DNA from: Gibbula magus
Taxonomy: Eukaryota > Mollusca > Gastropoda > Trochida > Trochidae
DNA: 64,000 nt
Direction: 5' to 3'
Assembly (NCBI GenBank): GCA_936450465.1
Contig: OW388296.1
Span: 47,691,750-47,755,749, forward strand
Shown in pieces: positions 25,860-38,255 of the stretch. Position 1 is the stretch's first letter. Each line of letters starts with the position of its first letter. The translations under genes and the position numbers were made by a program. The notes under the pieces were generated by a model. It had not been told where the DNA came from and made no database searches. It saw nothing but the letters and a program-made list of their open reading frames with translations.

Positions 25860-26150
25860 ACGAGCACGTGTTAGGCGAAAGTTAGTCACGATTTTCACGT
25901 GTATTTACTGCAACAACATGCCACTATTTTTAGAAACACGAGGTCTGTTGTATTTGCACGATTTTCTCGTGCAATAATTCGCCATGTTATGAACAAGTGG
26001 TTTCATAGTCTGGCACGATTATCTCGTGCATCTACTGCGACATGGGCGCCATTTTCAGATCACATTATCTGCAGAAAGTCGGTCACATTTTCCACATGCA
26101 TTAACTGCAATACGTCTATATTCTAAAAACACGTGGTCTGGACTTCAAGT
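25860..26150. repeat. ~75-bp satellite with cacgtg cores, array 1
   Basis: Units contain gtcacgattttcacgtgtat, ttactgcaacaacatgcc and agaaacacgaggtctg. The same unit forms the array at 63395-63585. Confidence 0.6.
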
Positions 26151-26238
26151 CGTCCACATTTTCATTTTCACATAATTGTTTTTATAGTAAGGTTTCTGAT
26201 TTGACAAGCCGTTTCTTTGAATTCACAATTTTACCTAC

Positions 26239-26424
26239 CATTATTCTTGTTCTTGACTTTCTTCTTCCTGTTTCTTCTCCTTCCTCCTACAATGAGAGCG
26301 CCGAGATCGTTATCAGGTAGTAAAGCCCTGTTGATTGCATTTTGTAGTTTTTCTCTTAGGGGCTGGCGCATCTCAGACTTGACTGGTCGCGAGGCGAGCT
26401 TGTTAGTACAACTGCATGGTGTTC
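26239..26424 (-). CDS. Gene A, coding exon 2: basic, nuclear-localisation-like
   Basis: The acceptor is attccag and the donor AATG|gtaggt; both are phase 1 and fit exons 1 and 3. The 186-nt exon encodes 61 whole residues: TPCSCTNKLASRP, a probable helix (MRQPLREKLQNAINRALL), then GGRRRNRKKKVKNKNN. The basic run resembles a nuclear localisation or nucleic-acid-binding patch, but no domain is recognised. The plus-strand ORF across the same bases is a shadow. Confidence 0.58.
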
Positions 26425-27142
26425 CTGGAATAAAACACAGCCATTTTAATGTCATTCTAAGAAATTAACATAAAATTATATTAAATTTATATTATATTTA
26501 TATTTTACATTGCTTCCAAAGAAACGTGAATAAAATGTGCAAACATTATAAATGGTTGGTCTAAGTATTGAAATACTTTCATAAACGTTATGCTTAACCA
26601 AAATATGTAAGTTCTTTAGAGAAAAAAATACGCATACAGGGCATTTTGAGATACAGAAATACAGCATAAACACAATTTACATTGGGAATCACGTTACTTA
26701 CAGGTCATGTCAAGACGTAGAAAAGAGATTAAAATAAAACGTAAATTGATCAAAACAGGTACCTAAGTTAACGTTATACATGTGTGTGTATAAAACCTCA
26801 AAATGTTTATACTTACTGGTGTTTACCAGAAACGGTACTGTTTTTAGCTTGATATATATAAAACGTGATATTCTCTGTACCCTCTCTCCAAGCGCGTTCG
26901 GTTGGAACTACCGTGTTAACCCCAGATCCCACCTTAAAGGTTATGACGTCACACATCTGTCTTGCCCATGCATGACGCATAGGTTACCATTATGTGTTCC
27001 ACTTCTGTTTACAGATTTCAAACTTCAGAATAAAAATAGCATGCATGCTTTCCTTGGGTTTTAGCTTTATCTTCGAGCGTGCACGTGAAATACCTCATTA
27101 TAACGCAATATGCACTTGTATATACTTCATTATAACGCTTAC

Positions 27143-27233
27143 CTGGGGTTTGGCGTATTATTTTGTGCAGTAGTCCCAGAAAGTATGTATTATAGCGTTC
27201 TTGGATTAGCCCCTTGATTCGGAGCTCATTCAT
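27143..27233 (-). CDS. Gene A, coding exon 1
   Basis: The ATG at 27233 starts MNELRIKGLIQERYNTYFLG; an in-frame TGA lies about 30 nt upstream. The exon encodes 30 residues plus one base and ends in a consensus donor, CCCCAG|gtaagc, phase 1. The segment is amphipathic, mixing hydrophobic residues (YFLGLLHKII) with basic ones, and is not a classical signal peptide. The ttcaag two bases before the ATG could be a weak acceptor, in which case this is an internal exon of a longer gene. Function not recognised. Confidence 0.5.
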
Positions 27234-28544
27234 TCCTTGAACAAATGCCAAGTCTCGCCTTTTCCCTCACTCTCTCGGAAGCGGAGCTCTTTTACATCAC
27301 CATAGTTACATCAGAGGTGAGCTTTAGTTTCACAATTCACTTTCCATCGTTCATATGCACACCACGTGTGACTTCATGCAGTGTTATGCATGTTCTATGA
27401 TTACACATTATTCCAAGAATTGTTTCAACTTATGGTACACTTTTAGATGCCTAAAGCGTTTTATAGTTGTTCGTGTCAATACCCGCGACCATGTAAGAAA
27501 TCAGGGGCAAAACTCTTCAAATTTCTTCAAATCTGGATAATATATATGAAAAATATATATTCAGTAGTTCTATTCTTTTTTGTGTAAATTGATTCTCATT
27601 ATGTTAAATTTCAATATCAATTTCAATTTGTTAATCTTTATTTTTTTAAATGAGAATATCATTCTTAATTGTCAATATTCGTCAAGCCAAAGAACAAAAA
27701 AGATAATGAAAAGGGGAATAAATATGGACTAAACCTATATCCTTGTCGCATACCATTTCCAATAACACCATGCTCGCTTCATGACTAAGTACACGTTTCA
27801 TAAATGAATAAAAGACATATACAATATTTAAACCACAGGATTTTTTTTTTATTGAGGACCAAGTGTGGAGTGAAAACGTTTGACTACCTAGGTTCGTGGG
27901 AACATATAATTTATTCACCACTTAGTAAGAACAGTGTTCTTAAAGTCAATCTATTTAAAACACACCGCCTTGTGTTAAAAGACAGAAAAAGCGTTGTCAG
28001 TACAATTGCTCATACTGAAACATCCAATCGAATTTTTTCTCCACAAACGATATGCCAGTCGTCCTATAGATAGATAGATAATCCAAATGACAAGCCTATC
28101 AACATCTCCTTGATCACATTACCGTTATTGACAGGTTTTGTGTAGATATCAGTTATTATTTTGTAATTTTTGAATGTATTGATTAATGTCGTGAATTATG
28201 TAAAGTATATATGTATTATGTACTGTACATTATTTCAAGTTCGGCGCCACATGGTATTATATAAGATAGCAAATGTTACTCTTGGCAGAGTGCCTTTAGA
28301 TATTAGTTTAGTCCTTAATGTCAATGTAGATCTATCACCTTGTGAAAATTAGATGGGCCATTTCTATATTATCTTTCCTTACTCTCTATCTGCTGCATCT
28401 TTTGTAATACATTGTTTCATTCTGACTGTATACATAACGTACATGTGAAATGTAAAAAATATGGATAGGTAAGTTGGACAACTTGTACCATATCATTTTT
28501 ACTTCTACGAATAAAACATGTTAAAACTAGTGGCTGGTGGATCA

Positions 28545-28662
28545 CCTGGACGTCAGATCTGGAATACCACGAAGATAATTATACACAACAAATTTCCCTT
28601 TTGGGACAATAAATATTATTTTATCTTATATTATCTCTTATCTTATCTTAATAAATATTTGA
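28545..28662 (+). mobile_element. Possible LINE or SINE 3' tail
   Basis: A gggacaataaat segment followed by repeated TATCTTATCT units is the form taken by the 3' tails of several retroposon families. No coding part is recognisable. Confidence 0.3.
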
Positions 28663-28771
28663 TTAATAAAATATATGTTTTTTACTGAGTGATTTATTAT
28701 ATATTGAGAAGTCATCCTGCTCCGTCATGGTATTTTTTATCGTATAAATACTCTGATGGAGAAGGGTAGAG

Positions 28772-28775
<4 letters not shown>

Positions 28776-28804
<29 letters not shown>
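28776..28804. repeat. AT dinucleotide microsatellite
   Basis: A 29-bp AT run. Confidence 0.9.
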
Positions 28805-28805
<1 letters not shown>

Positions 28806-29287
28806 CTGATGAAACACTATGAAGACTATCAATGTGTTCAAACGAGCCAAGAGAACATATTTTACGGACGCTTCAATTAGTCTCCACGTCCTCATCTTTC
28901 TTCCGGGGTTACTGTATGTGCGTTAAGTAAAACATAACTCTTTGTGTGATAATTAACTGTGATGATACTCCTTTCTTTTTCATTAATTGGAAGAAGAAGA
29001 AGAAGACCATTTTAAAAATAAAAAATATAATTTAAAAACAAAATGTTTACAAAAGCTGACCCCTGGTCATTCTGTGAAAGCTGTTTAGGCTAACTGTGAG
29101 GTATATTATGTATCAACGAAAGTCCAATGTGCAATAGCTACACGTGTAGGTGAACGAACTTTTGGGATTCAGCTGTTTATCAGAAACCAGACTTTGACTC
29201 ATATATTCAACAATATGCTTGATTATATTGCATGGGCCTATACTCTTCATACGAATTTAAAAATTAGGATAATGACATGAAAAGGAC

Positions 29288-29694
29288 TTACCGTATTTCC
29301 CCTAATAGACGCCGGGCCTCGAATTGACGCGGGGTCTCGAATAGACGCCGGGGGTATGACCGTTAAAAAGAAATAGCCTGTGACGCCGGGCCTCGAATAG
29401 ACGGCGGGTCTCGATTAGACCCCGGGTATTATTGAGTGATACGATGAGCAAAGTTTTATATGTTTATATGTTAACGTGTGTCTCTTAGAGAAAACATTGT
29501 TCCCGTACAATATTGAATAAATATTCACCAAAATAAATTCATATTCAAGAAAGTTAGTCACGGTTGCAGTTCTATATGTTTGTTAGTCGGGTGATGTATA
29601 ATCCAAAAAATGAACAGACTCCTCGAATAGAAGCCGGGGTTGAAGGAGGTGTGAAAAATAAACGCCGGGGTGTCTATTAGAGGAAATACGGTAA
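29288..29694. mobile_element. GC-rich MITE of the accgtattt family, copy 3
   Basis: The ends ttaccgtatttcccctaata and ctattagaggaaatacggtaa are inverted repeats. The interior carries degenerate cgccgggcctcgaatagac units near both ends and an AT-rich centre. It is 407 bp with no coding frame. Confidence 0.75.
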
Positions 29695-30302
29695 AGCACT
29701 TTCGGGATGAAATTGTACCTATAATCATGGTGATAAGTGAAAACTGATCTCATGTGTCCTGTCCATAATTCATGTTTGATGTAATCAAAAACAAAATTCA
29801 TAATTCGTGACAAGATAAACAGTAGACTAGCAGTGCAGTCAGTTCATAGTATGTACTGTTTATGTATCATTATGATGTCATGTTGTTTTGAAAATAATGT
29901 CATTTTGAGTCAAGCACTTGATGATTTCAAAGCTTAGGATAACACCAGGTCATTGTAAACAATTTACTGCCAAACTTCAATCTCCTGTGGAACACAGTTT
30001 TGGATTATAAAATGTAATGACAATTTTCTTCCTTGAATTGCCATGCATTCATGTGTTTTAGGATTGTTAATCGTTTCGTATACGTTAATCCATTCCTCTG
30101 TTTAACGTTCGTTATAGCTAATATCAATGCAATGCAGAAGTATAAGTAAGGATAACCTTAAATGGAAGACAAAAGAAGCCAATCAACTTTCTAAATTACC
30201 GGTATATCATTCAAGAATAGATATCTTTATGTGCATCTTCATCATTTTCTGCCGAGTCAGGTTAAACTGAACCACGAGGCCTCCAGTATGTAATAGTTAA
30301 TT

Positions 30303-30412
30303 ACTTACTATTATATTTCCGAGTTGTATCGGGGAATATCCGGACAGTTTGTCCGAGAGGACTTCAAAGACAACTGTCCTGGTATTTCCCGAAGTAACGA
30401 GGAAATTATGTT
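30303..30412. mobile_element. Imperfect foldback element
   Basis: Inverted arms of about 42 nt (tcggggaatatccggacagt against actgtcctggtatttcccga). Several mismatches indicate an older copy. Confidence 0.55.
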
Positions 30413-31170
30413 TGTAACTGACTTACATCTCATTTATTCCGAGTGAAATAAAATGAAAAATGAAAAGTTTTAAAGTTTTGTAAAATTAACCTTTTTGTGG
30501 CCCCTTCTCTAGTGTATGAATGAAGTAGGCCTACGTAGTACTACGGATGTTGAGTCTGGGCGATTTTAGCACGAACTAAATGTTGGGAAATCGTGTGTTT
30601 CGTGCAACCCATTGCCATCTGGATAATTTTGCAAACTTTTTTCACTTTCTATACATTTTGTTGGGGAAATCGAAGAGGGGAAGACGCCTCTTATGTGCAC
30701 CAGTGAAATTTCGATAGTAGTTTCTTAATAGAAATATTCAAACTGTAAATATATATATATATATATTTAGGGAACTTCACCTTCTTAACTTCTTTGTAAA
30801 ATGAGATTTATTCATTCATCTGTACTACTATTATCCATTGAAACGATTTATGATTCTAACTGCCGTAGTAGTTAATTCATTTATGTCTAAAGTAACTTAG
30901 CTTGTGGTGCAAGGTTTGTCAAAAGCTATGTTTATTTGTTGGTTAAGTTCTTTCACGGATAATACATGTTGTTGATTCAAAACTTTCGGTAGATGAAGCA
31001 TTTTCCATCGTTGTCCTGTTTCATGATCCTATTCAATTACACATTTAGCTCATTGTTGATGTATTTTTCGTTGGACATAGTATTTAATCTTTTATTTTTT
31101 TTAAATAGTGTCCGTGTATCAGAAATCAGGACTCTTTCGTCCAAAAGAGTCCTGATATTGATAATGAACA

Positions 31171-31281
31171 GGGCCTCCTTTCACAAAGCTCTCAGGTGAT
31201 CGTAAGTTAATCAGGTAACCTTAGTGCAATATTAAAAAATGGGAGTTAAGGTTAACCTTAGCAAAGGTTGTGAAAGTCGCC
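31171..31281. mobile_element. Foldback MITE
   Basis: gggcctcctttcacaaagct at the left and gcaaaggttgtgaaagtcgc at the right are inverted, with gtgatcgtaagttaatcagg inside. Same group as the elements at 321 and 9478. Confidence 0.6.
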
Positions 31282-31949
31282 ACGTGACACTTTTTATGAA
31301 TGGTTGCCGAGGCCAACGCGGTCTTAGTGGGATGTAATGATACATAAACACGAGACCTGAGACGGGTGATAATGACAACTACACTCTTCAGTGTGAAGTG
31401 GCCCCTGACTCTGACTCACCGTGTTGGTGAAGATGATAGTCGTGATGTATAATTAACCAGCCTTACTCAGCTGACCAACAGCCCTTGATTTTATCATTGT
31501 CATTGTGTGTTTGTGAAAAACAGAAGATGAAAACAGTCAAAGGATGGTTATTATTAATTGTTTATGAATAATTAACATACATCAATCCATGTGGCGATGT
31601 TGATGTCGATGCAGATCATATTTTTATCAGTTGAAAATTCAGTTTATGATTTGATTATCTTTACTTATATATTTTTGTAAATTTTATCATACATTGTCAT
31701 TTCTTAAAAAAACTATAATAAATCATTGTCAAGAGCCCAATATAAACCAGTCTTACTTTTTTGTATTATGGTGTAATATTTAAATATCAACCGAAGTCTC
31801 GAAGTCTATGTTATGATTTCCTACTCAGATGTCATAACCAATTGACCCTGATATCTGCCACTCCAACTTTCAATATAGCCTGTCCAACAGTCGCCTCATT
31901 TATTTTATCCCCTGCACATCAATTATGTCTTTATCACACTAAGACTCGT

Positions 31950-32057
31950 ATAAGATGATGATGATGGTGATGATGGTGATGATGATGATGGTGATGATGG
32001 TGATGATGATGATGATGATGATAATGATGGATGATGGATGATGGATGATGGTGATGG

Positions 32058-32092
<35 letters not shown>

Positions 32093-32345
32093 GTGGTGAT
32101 GATGATGATGATGGTGATGGTGATGATGATGATGATGGTAATGGTAATGCAGATGAGAATGGTAGTCATGGTGATAATGATAATGATAAAGATAGTGAAA
32201 ATAATTGTGATGATGAAGATGAAGTCGTCAATAATGATGATGTTTATGGTAATTGTCTTATGATGACGAAGATGGCAACGACGATAACTGTTAATGAAAG
32301 ATATGACGACGCCGATGATGATCAGAATGATGCTGATGATTAAGG
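31950..32345 (+). repeat. GAT trinucleotide microsatellite
   Basis: Nearly pure GAT/GGT in 31955-32150, decaying to 32345. In one frame it encodes poly-Asp and in another poly-Met, and the minus strand gives poly-Ile; none is credible as a gene. Confidence 0.95.
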
Positions 32346-32739
32346 GTCTGATGATTTGATAAATGACGATAAAGAGGAAGAGGTGAATGCTACAATGAGG
32401 ATGCTGATTAAACTTAATTCGACCTATTAAGTAAACCACAACATTTTATCTCAGTTTTCTAGAATTTTCACAAGTTTCCGAAAGTCAATGTCAAAATCTG
32501 AGAACATAAGAACATTTTAGACATTACAAAAAATAAACATCAGTTCTTCCAATTCTTCAGACTGCTTTCAATGGTTCAATAAAATATGGCCAATGACACC
32601 TTTTGCATTACTGCACCATTACTTCACCTAAAAAATTTAATTCCTCCCACCCCTTATTTATATCGAAAAATGTTTTTTTCTAAAAGATTTGTTCATATGA
32701 ATGATTGATTAAGTATATGAGTAAAAAGGCAAGTCCCCA

Positions 32740-33086
32740 CGGTTCAGTTAAATAAAAGCGACAAGATGCCAGTCTACTTTCAATCTCAGTCAAGTCTGGC
32801 AGTAGTACCCGCCCATTGTTACACCAGGAACATCATTCCCGCATCTCATTAATAATCCCGAGGACCCATTGATAACCAGCACGGTCTATTTGACGTGTAG
32901 GACCAGCTTATGGACCAGTCCACTACTCCAAGTTCCCAGTGAGAGACGAATGGCGGGAGTTCGCTGGATCTGTCGAGTGAGGACTTACTAGACTAGCAGA
33001 CGACCGCGTGATTCAGTTAGTTATCCTGGACGGTTCTATAGAACTCTGACGTTTGGATTGTGCTTTGATATTAGGATAAATCAGCA
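32740..33086 (+). promoter_or_regulatory. Possible promoter and 5' leader of gene D
   Basis: A TATA-like ttaaataaaagcg near 32747 is followed by about 300 bp of unusually balanced, non-repetitive sequence running to the gene D ATG. It would suit a transcription start near 32780. Only composition and position support this. Confidence 0.25.
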
Positions 33087-33138
33087 ATGGACCAACAACA
33101 GACTCTATGGAATTGGGTCGTCTGCTCCGTCCTAACTG
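33087..33138 (+). CDS. Gene D, first coding exon with signal-peptide-like start
   Basis: The ATG (context agcaATGG) has an in-frame TAG 12 nt upstream, encodes MDQQQTLWNWVVCSVLTG and meets a consensus donor, ACTG|gtgagt, in phase 1. A polar start, a hydrophobic core (LWNWVVCSVL) and a phase-1 intron right after it are the usual layout for the signal exon of secreted or type I membrane proteins. The rest of the gene would lie downstream; no matching exon was found in the window, so the product is unknown. Sequence upstream is less AT-rich than its surroundings, as expected for a 5' leader. Confidence 0.45.
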
Positions 33139-34345
33139 GTGAGTAGCAGACGATAGATCATTGTAGCTCCTGCTCGTTTACCTTCCAGTGATGTTACTCT
33201 GGGAATATAGGAGTCATTCATTCTTCGTTCGCAGCGTAGTGGTGTGGTAGTGGGGGAAAGGGGGTGTCGATGGGGGAGGGGGAAAGGAAGGGGGGTTAAT
33301 CTGTTGCAGGGTTGTGCCAGGGGGTGGGAGTGAAGGAACGGACATTAAATCAAGGCTATGGCCTCTCCCTATATTTACATTCTACAAGACGTGTGCCAGA
33401 TGGTCCTCAGACTATTCATCTTGATTGAGTAAGAAAGCTTATACCATGCGATAATCTAAACTTATATATGACCTAGCTTTACCTGGCCTGACCTGACCTG
33501 TTACATGGAATTCATAGTTTCATGGACTTTAAATTAAAGTCCGTGATAGTTTAAATCATTTTTGAGTGTAGATGTTATGACATGAAACTCTTATCCTAGT
33601 TAAACTTCATCTACCAGAGGGATCACATACTGTTATGATGTCTGTATACTACTGGCTGGAACTTTGAGTAATCCTTACACTATTTAATATATTTCTATAT
33701 CTTCAGAAGCTTAACTATATCAATCGAAAGAGTTTGAAGTGTCCATCTGTAAAAAGGTTGTGACGTCCTGATAACTATTTCATAATCTTGTCAAAGCTTG
33801 ATCAGTCAGTGAAGTTGACTTATATGAAATTCTATATTTTCTAAGTATCGATCCATAGAAACTAACAACAAAACCATCGGTCTGTCTTTAATAGTGACCT
33901 GCAAGTCTTGATGTTGCTGCTGAATCTAGTTACTCATTTCCCGTTAGCTTCCGAATAGAGTATGCGTTTCACCTATCGATGTTGACATTATTTAAACATG
34001 CAACTTGCCCTAAGGCAGTCAGTGTCTCACATCCCCTGGAGAGACAGAGCGAACTCCATAGTTAATACATGTAGTACTTCATTGATCCATAGTTTGAGAA
34101 CCACCAAACAGAATTCTATCTAAATTCTTCAGAAGTCATCGGTTGATATTTTTACGAGAAATGGATTCCACTGTTCAATGTTTACATTATTTAGTGAAAT
34201 TCTATCTTTTCTGATACTAGGATTTCATTGATCCCCAGTTAATGTAGAATTTGCCCTGAAACCCTAGATATCTTAATCCGTGGTTTCCAGTAAATGATTA
34301 ATCGACTGATAGTGTAAGTGGTAGGCCAATACATGTATAGTCCTT

Positions 34346-34382
34346 AATATAATATAATATAATATAATATAATATAATATAA
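34346..34382. repeat. TATAA pentanucleotide microsatellite
   Basis: Seven tandem units. Confidence 0.95.
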
Positions 34383-35168
34383 AGCAACTAAGATTACCAT
34401 CATTCCTAGACTTACAAAGGCTCCTTTCGTGTTTTACTTTAGTGTCTGAGTGATAGACTATATGTAAGTATCGATTGACAGTTTGATTAAAAATACATTT
34501 CATTTATTTTTATTTTATTTATTTAAGAAACACAAATTACAAGTTCTACAACTTATATATATATATGTATTCAGTCGAGTCCTGACTGCCTAAAGAGGAC
34601 GTAGACTTCAATAATGGCTCTTATTCAATACACAATTATGGGTCAGGACTATAGAGAACCATGCGAAATGTGGTAACAGCCATTCACCTTATAGTGTAAA
34701 TGAAGGAATTATTTACACAATATCCATGGAAACCAAAACAAACGTCATCGCATACACATACAAACCTACATCTTATCTACAGCTGTAAATATTTTATACT
34801 GGGCTAAATGGATTTTGGAATAAAACATCGAACGTTCATCTCAACAGCCTTAACAGAAACCAGACAATATGTGGTGTTACCTTCTGCGATTTTCCCTTGT
34901 CAGCCAAACGATTGAAGTAACGAATGTTAGCGCTAAAACACGTTCTTATATAACTTTTAGAAACAAATGAATTACTGTCTGATAAGATAGTGTATAGTAT
35001 CAAAATAACGTCTCCGAGAGCCACTGTTTATTCAATCTACTCGTAAGTGTTTATGCTTATTTTTTCTTACAGATAAACTTACAATCATACCTTTAGTTGA
35101 CATCATATATTCTAAGGTGTTTGTAGTGGTCATCTACACGTTTTGAAAAGGTACACTTTTCTCATCTA

Positions 35169-35661
35169 CACTACCGGGCAAAAGAAAGGACTCACCTCAG
35201 TTGGTTTCGATTAATTCAATATTTAAAAGAAATCAAATGCATTTGACTATGACACAATGAATAATACCTATCTGCAGTAGTTTGAATGAATTAATTGGTG
35301 ACTGTAGTTAAATTTTAGTTAAAATATATTTGTTTAATGAAGACAGGGATAAGAAATGAAATTTACACCAACATGACCCCTACCATGATTAAAATGTTGT
35401 AAATGTTTGCAGAATCTGGCACATTATTGATTTTCACATAGAATATGTCTTATATGTCGATGAACAGTTGTGTATCAACAAAAATAATTTTTGAAGAAAT
35501 TTAAAATTTAAAAAACATGTAGAAGTATTCTTTGACTGCTGACAAACCACCTGTATGTTTCAGGTTTCGATTATGTCCTCGATAACTTGAGATATTTGCA
35601 ATTGAAAATCATACATATGATAAAATCAACAGAAGTGAGTACTTTCTTGTGTCTGGCAGTT
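35169..35661. mobile_element. Mariner/Tc1-like MITE, second family, intact layout
   Basis: The left end cactaccgggcaaaagaaag and the right end are diverged inverted repeats with TA on both sides. The interior is homologous, in inverted orientation, to the split element at 59649-62551, which fixes the family at about 490 bp. Confidence 0.65.
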
Positions 35662-36299
35662 TAATAAACATGGGAAAACTCCCGAAAGTACCTTGTAGGC
35701 AACTTTGTTTTATCGTTCTATTCAGGGGAGTGACCAATTCTAGCATGTATTTATTATGATTTGAGGGAAATGTCAGATTGCAGTTTACACGAACTGTGCA
35801 GTGCAAGGCAAATATTATGGTTTCTTATCGTGAAAAAGCTTTTGTGTTTATTTAGGTTATTGGTGAGCGTTATTGAGAATCGTCACCTTCCTTTAATGTT
35901 TGCAAACAGAAGTGTTAGTCAGAAAAAAATAGATTGAAGGATATTGAAAGAAGGCGTGCCTTTCCTAACTTTCCGAAAACACATTTTCATCAGTTGCACT
36001 CTGCATTTGAAGTTAACAAAGATTTTGTAAGTTTTTACATATAAATAAAGCCATCGTGAGTGCCAATTTTGATTTATGCAACTCAGTAAATAAATAAAAA
36101 ACAGCCTCTGAATTTGTTGTTTTAATAAATGTTGAATGCCTTTTTCAATATGGGATTTAAAATTTAAAATCTCTCGGGATAACAAGAGTGAAATATATAG
36201 TTAACCATGCTATGAAATGGAAAAACACGCGCGCATATTTAGTGAAAACATAAAGAACATATAATCATATAGATCATGTAAATGTTCTTGACATTACGC

Positions 36300-36870
36300 A
36301 GTCATTGTGCAGTTGACAATCATGTTCAATATATTGTACAATAATACAATTATGTTCGATATTGAGCAAGAAAACATCATGTTCAATATAATGAGCAATA
36401 ATACAATCATGTTCAATAAAATGGACAAGAATGCAACTATGTTCATATATATTGTACAAGAATACAATTATGTTCAATTTATTGGACAAGAAAACAACCA
36501 TGTTCAATATAATGGACAAAAATTAATAAAATCATGTTCAATATACTGGACAAGAAAACAATCATGTTCAATATAATGAACAAGAATTAATACAATCATG
36601 TTCAATATAATTAGCAAGAGTATAATCATGTTCAATATATTGTACAAGAATACCATCATGTTTAATATATTGTACAAGAATGCAATTATGTTCAATATAT
36701 ATTGTACAAGAAAACAATCACGTTCAATGTAATGTACAAGAATTAATACAATCATGTTCAATATAATGAGCGAGGATACAATTATTTTCAAAATATTGTA
36801 CACGAAAACAATCATATATAAAGCAAGAGACAAGAAAACAATAGTATTTAACATGCTAGGGACAAGAAAA
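36300..36870. repeat. ~29-bp tandem array
   Basis: About 19 copies of acaatcatgttcaatataat with gacaagaa spacers. It explains the long ORFs on both strands here (36307-36576 and 36504-36938). Confidence 0.85.
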
Positions 36871-37084
36871 CAATGTTTAGAAAACAGTGATAAATAATGC
36901 AACAGAGAAGAAATTAATGATGACAATGCAACAGACAAGAAATCAAATCATATGTAATGCAACAGAGTAGACATGGACACACAGAAAAGAGATTAGGTCA
37001 ATGTGACGATGATTGAGGAGGGTATCAGAGAAGCCAGACATTAACAAGGATCGATTCAGGAACCAAACAACGAGGAGTTCGCTC

Positions 37085-37290
37085 GAGCAACCTAGACTAA
37101 CATTTAATCTCAGAATTTGTTTTCTTACCAACATCATTTTACAAACAATTCAAATATTTATACGAAATGGAGCACTAAAGATGCATTAATTTCCTAGAGC
37201 TGAGTAATCTAGACTTGCTATAATTTTCTAGACTGGGCTGGACGTGAATTGAATATTTTGCTCTAGGGTCTGGATGACAGACTATCGATC
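37085..37290. mobile_element. Dispersed repeat/MITE, ctctagggtctgg family, copy 1
   Basis: Contains agactaacatttaatctcag, aatctagacttgctataatt and gctctagggtctggatgaca. Copies with the same order are at 40392-40590 (inverted) and 54827-55035. Confidence 0.6.
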
Positions 37291-37539
37291 AACCCAACTG
37301 TTACGACCACGGCGAGTGCTGGCTGGTAGATGTTAAAGTTCACATGAAATGCATTTTTCAAAAGAATGACAGATTATTACCTCTACAGACATTATATATA
37401 GGAATCAATTGAGCATAAAATCGAGACAATATACACTTGCAATTGATCATTAGGACGATTTTAATTTACCCATTTTAACAATGCAAAAATTAGCACGCCG
37501 AACACTTTGAAAAATCAGTGAGGCGTGACTGTGATTAAA

Positions 37540-37720
37540 CACAGACGAGGCCCGCCAGTCAGCTGGCGCCCGTGGGACCTGAGTAATTAATTAATGATGA
37601 TTATCACTGCCGCTAAATGATTTTATGAGGTGTATTACATCGCCGAAAAGACATGTTTATGTAATAATTGTGTAATTGTCATCTGCGGAATTACCTAGTT
37701 GGATATCTAAACATTCGATA
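37540..37720. promoter_or_regulatory. Possible cis-regulatory element
   Basis: A non-repetitive block with a GC-rich left part (gaggcccgccagtcagctgg) beside clustered homeodomain-type sites (taattaattaatgatgatta, gattttatgagg). It has no coding frame and matches no repeat in the window. Confidence 0.2.
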
Positions 37721-38084
37721 TACGGTAAATTCAAGTTGGTTTATTGAATATTCCTTTGTGAAATTAACAATCAAAATGTTGCGAAATTACGTTGAATTAT
37801 GTCTAACGCCGAAAATCAGACTCCTCCTGATACGTCACAGAAGTCATCCCTTCAGGGGCCACACCCCCGCAGACTTTCATTCTGGTCGCCGGGGCTAAAT
37901 CAGGCGTTTTTTTAAAGAGCCGTATTTAAGTAATTTATGGACCGATTTCAGAAATTTAAAATCGAGCAATTGTCAAATTGACATCCCATTTAAATGAATC
38001 CGATTTTGACCATATGTCATTTCATCTAACCTTTAATCAAACATGATGCCTACTTCTGTAGCAGTCAGGGCTCGTTTTGGTATA

Positions 38085-38255
38085 GTCCTGCCTCATGACT
38101 GTCTAAACAATAAGAGCCTTTGGTACAGTCTAGATCCGTATTCAGCAAGTCTAGATAAACTGAATTCACTGGTATTAATGAAAATATATAATCATAAGTT
38201 TAGAGTAAATTTGTGAAATTCTATAGATTAAATATTAGTCTAATTTTGGCATTTC
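38085..38255. repeat. Dispersed repeat, gcctcatgactg family
   Basis: Shares tagtcctgcctcatgactgt, aagtctagataaactgaat and the ttagtctaat end with 44883-45062. Confidence 0.5.

Larger units (their letters stand above)
27234..32739. other. Gene-free interval between genes A and D
   Basis: Contains MITEs (29288, 30303, 31171), microsatellites and a possible retroposon tail (28545). The 27300-28540 and 29700-30300 stretches show nothing recognisable. Confidence 0.5.

Noticed and set aside
28776..28804. Possible TATA promoter
   Set aside because: Simple AT repeat without neighbouring promoter features.
31939..32439. 166-residue Ile-rich minus ORF and Asp- or Met-rich plus ORFs
   Set aside because: Translations of a GAT microsatellite.
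36274..36938. ORFs on both strands up to 144 residues
   Set aside because: Created by the ~29-bp array.
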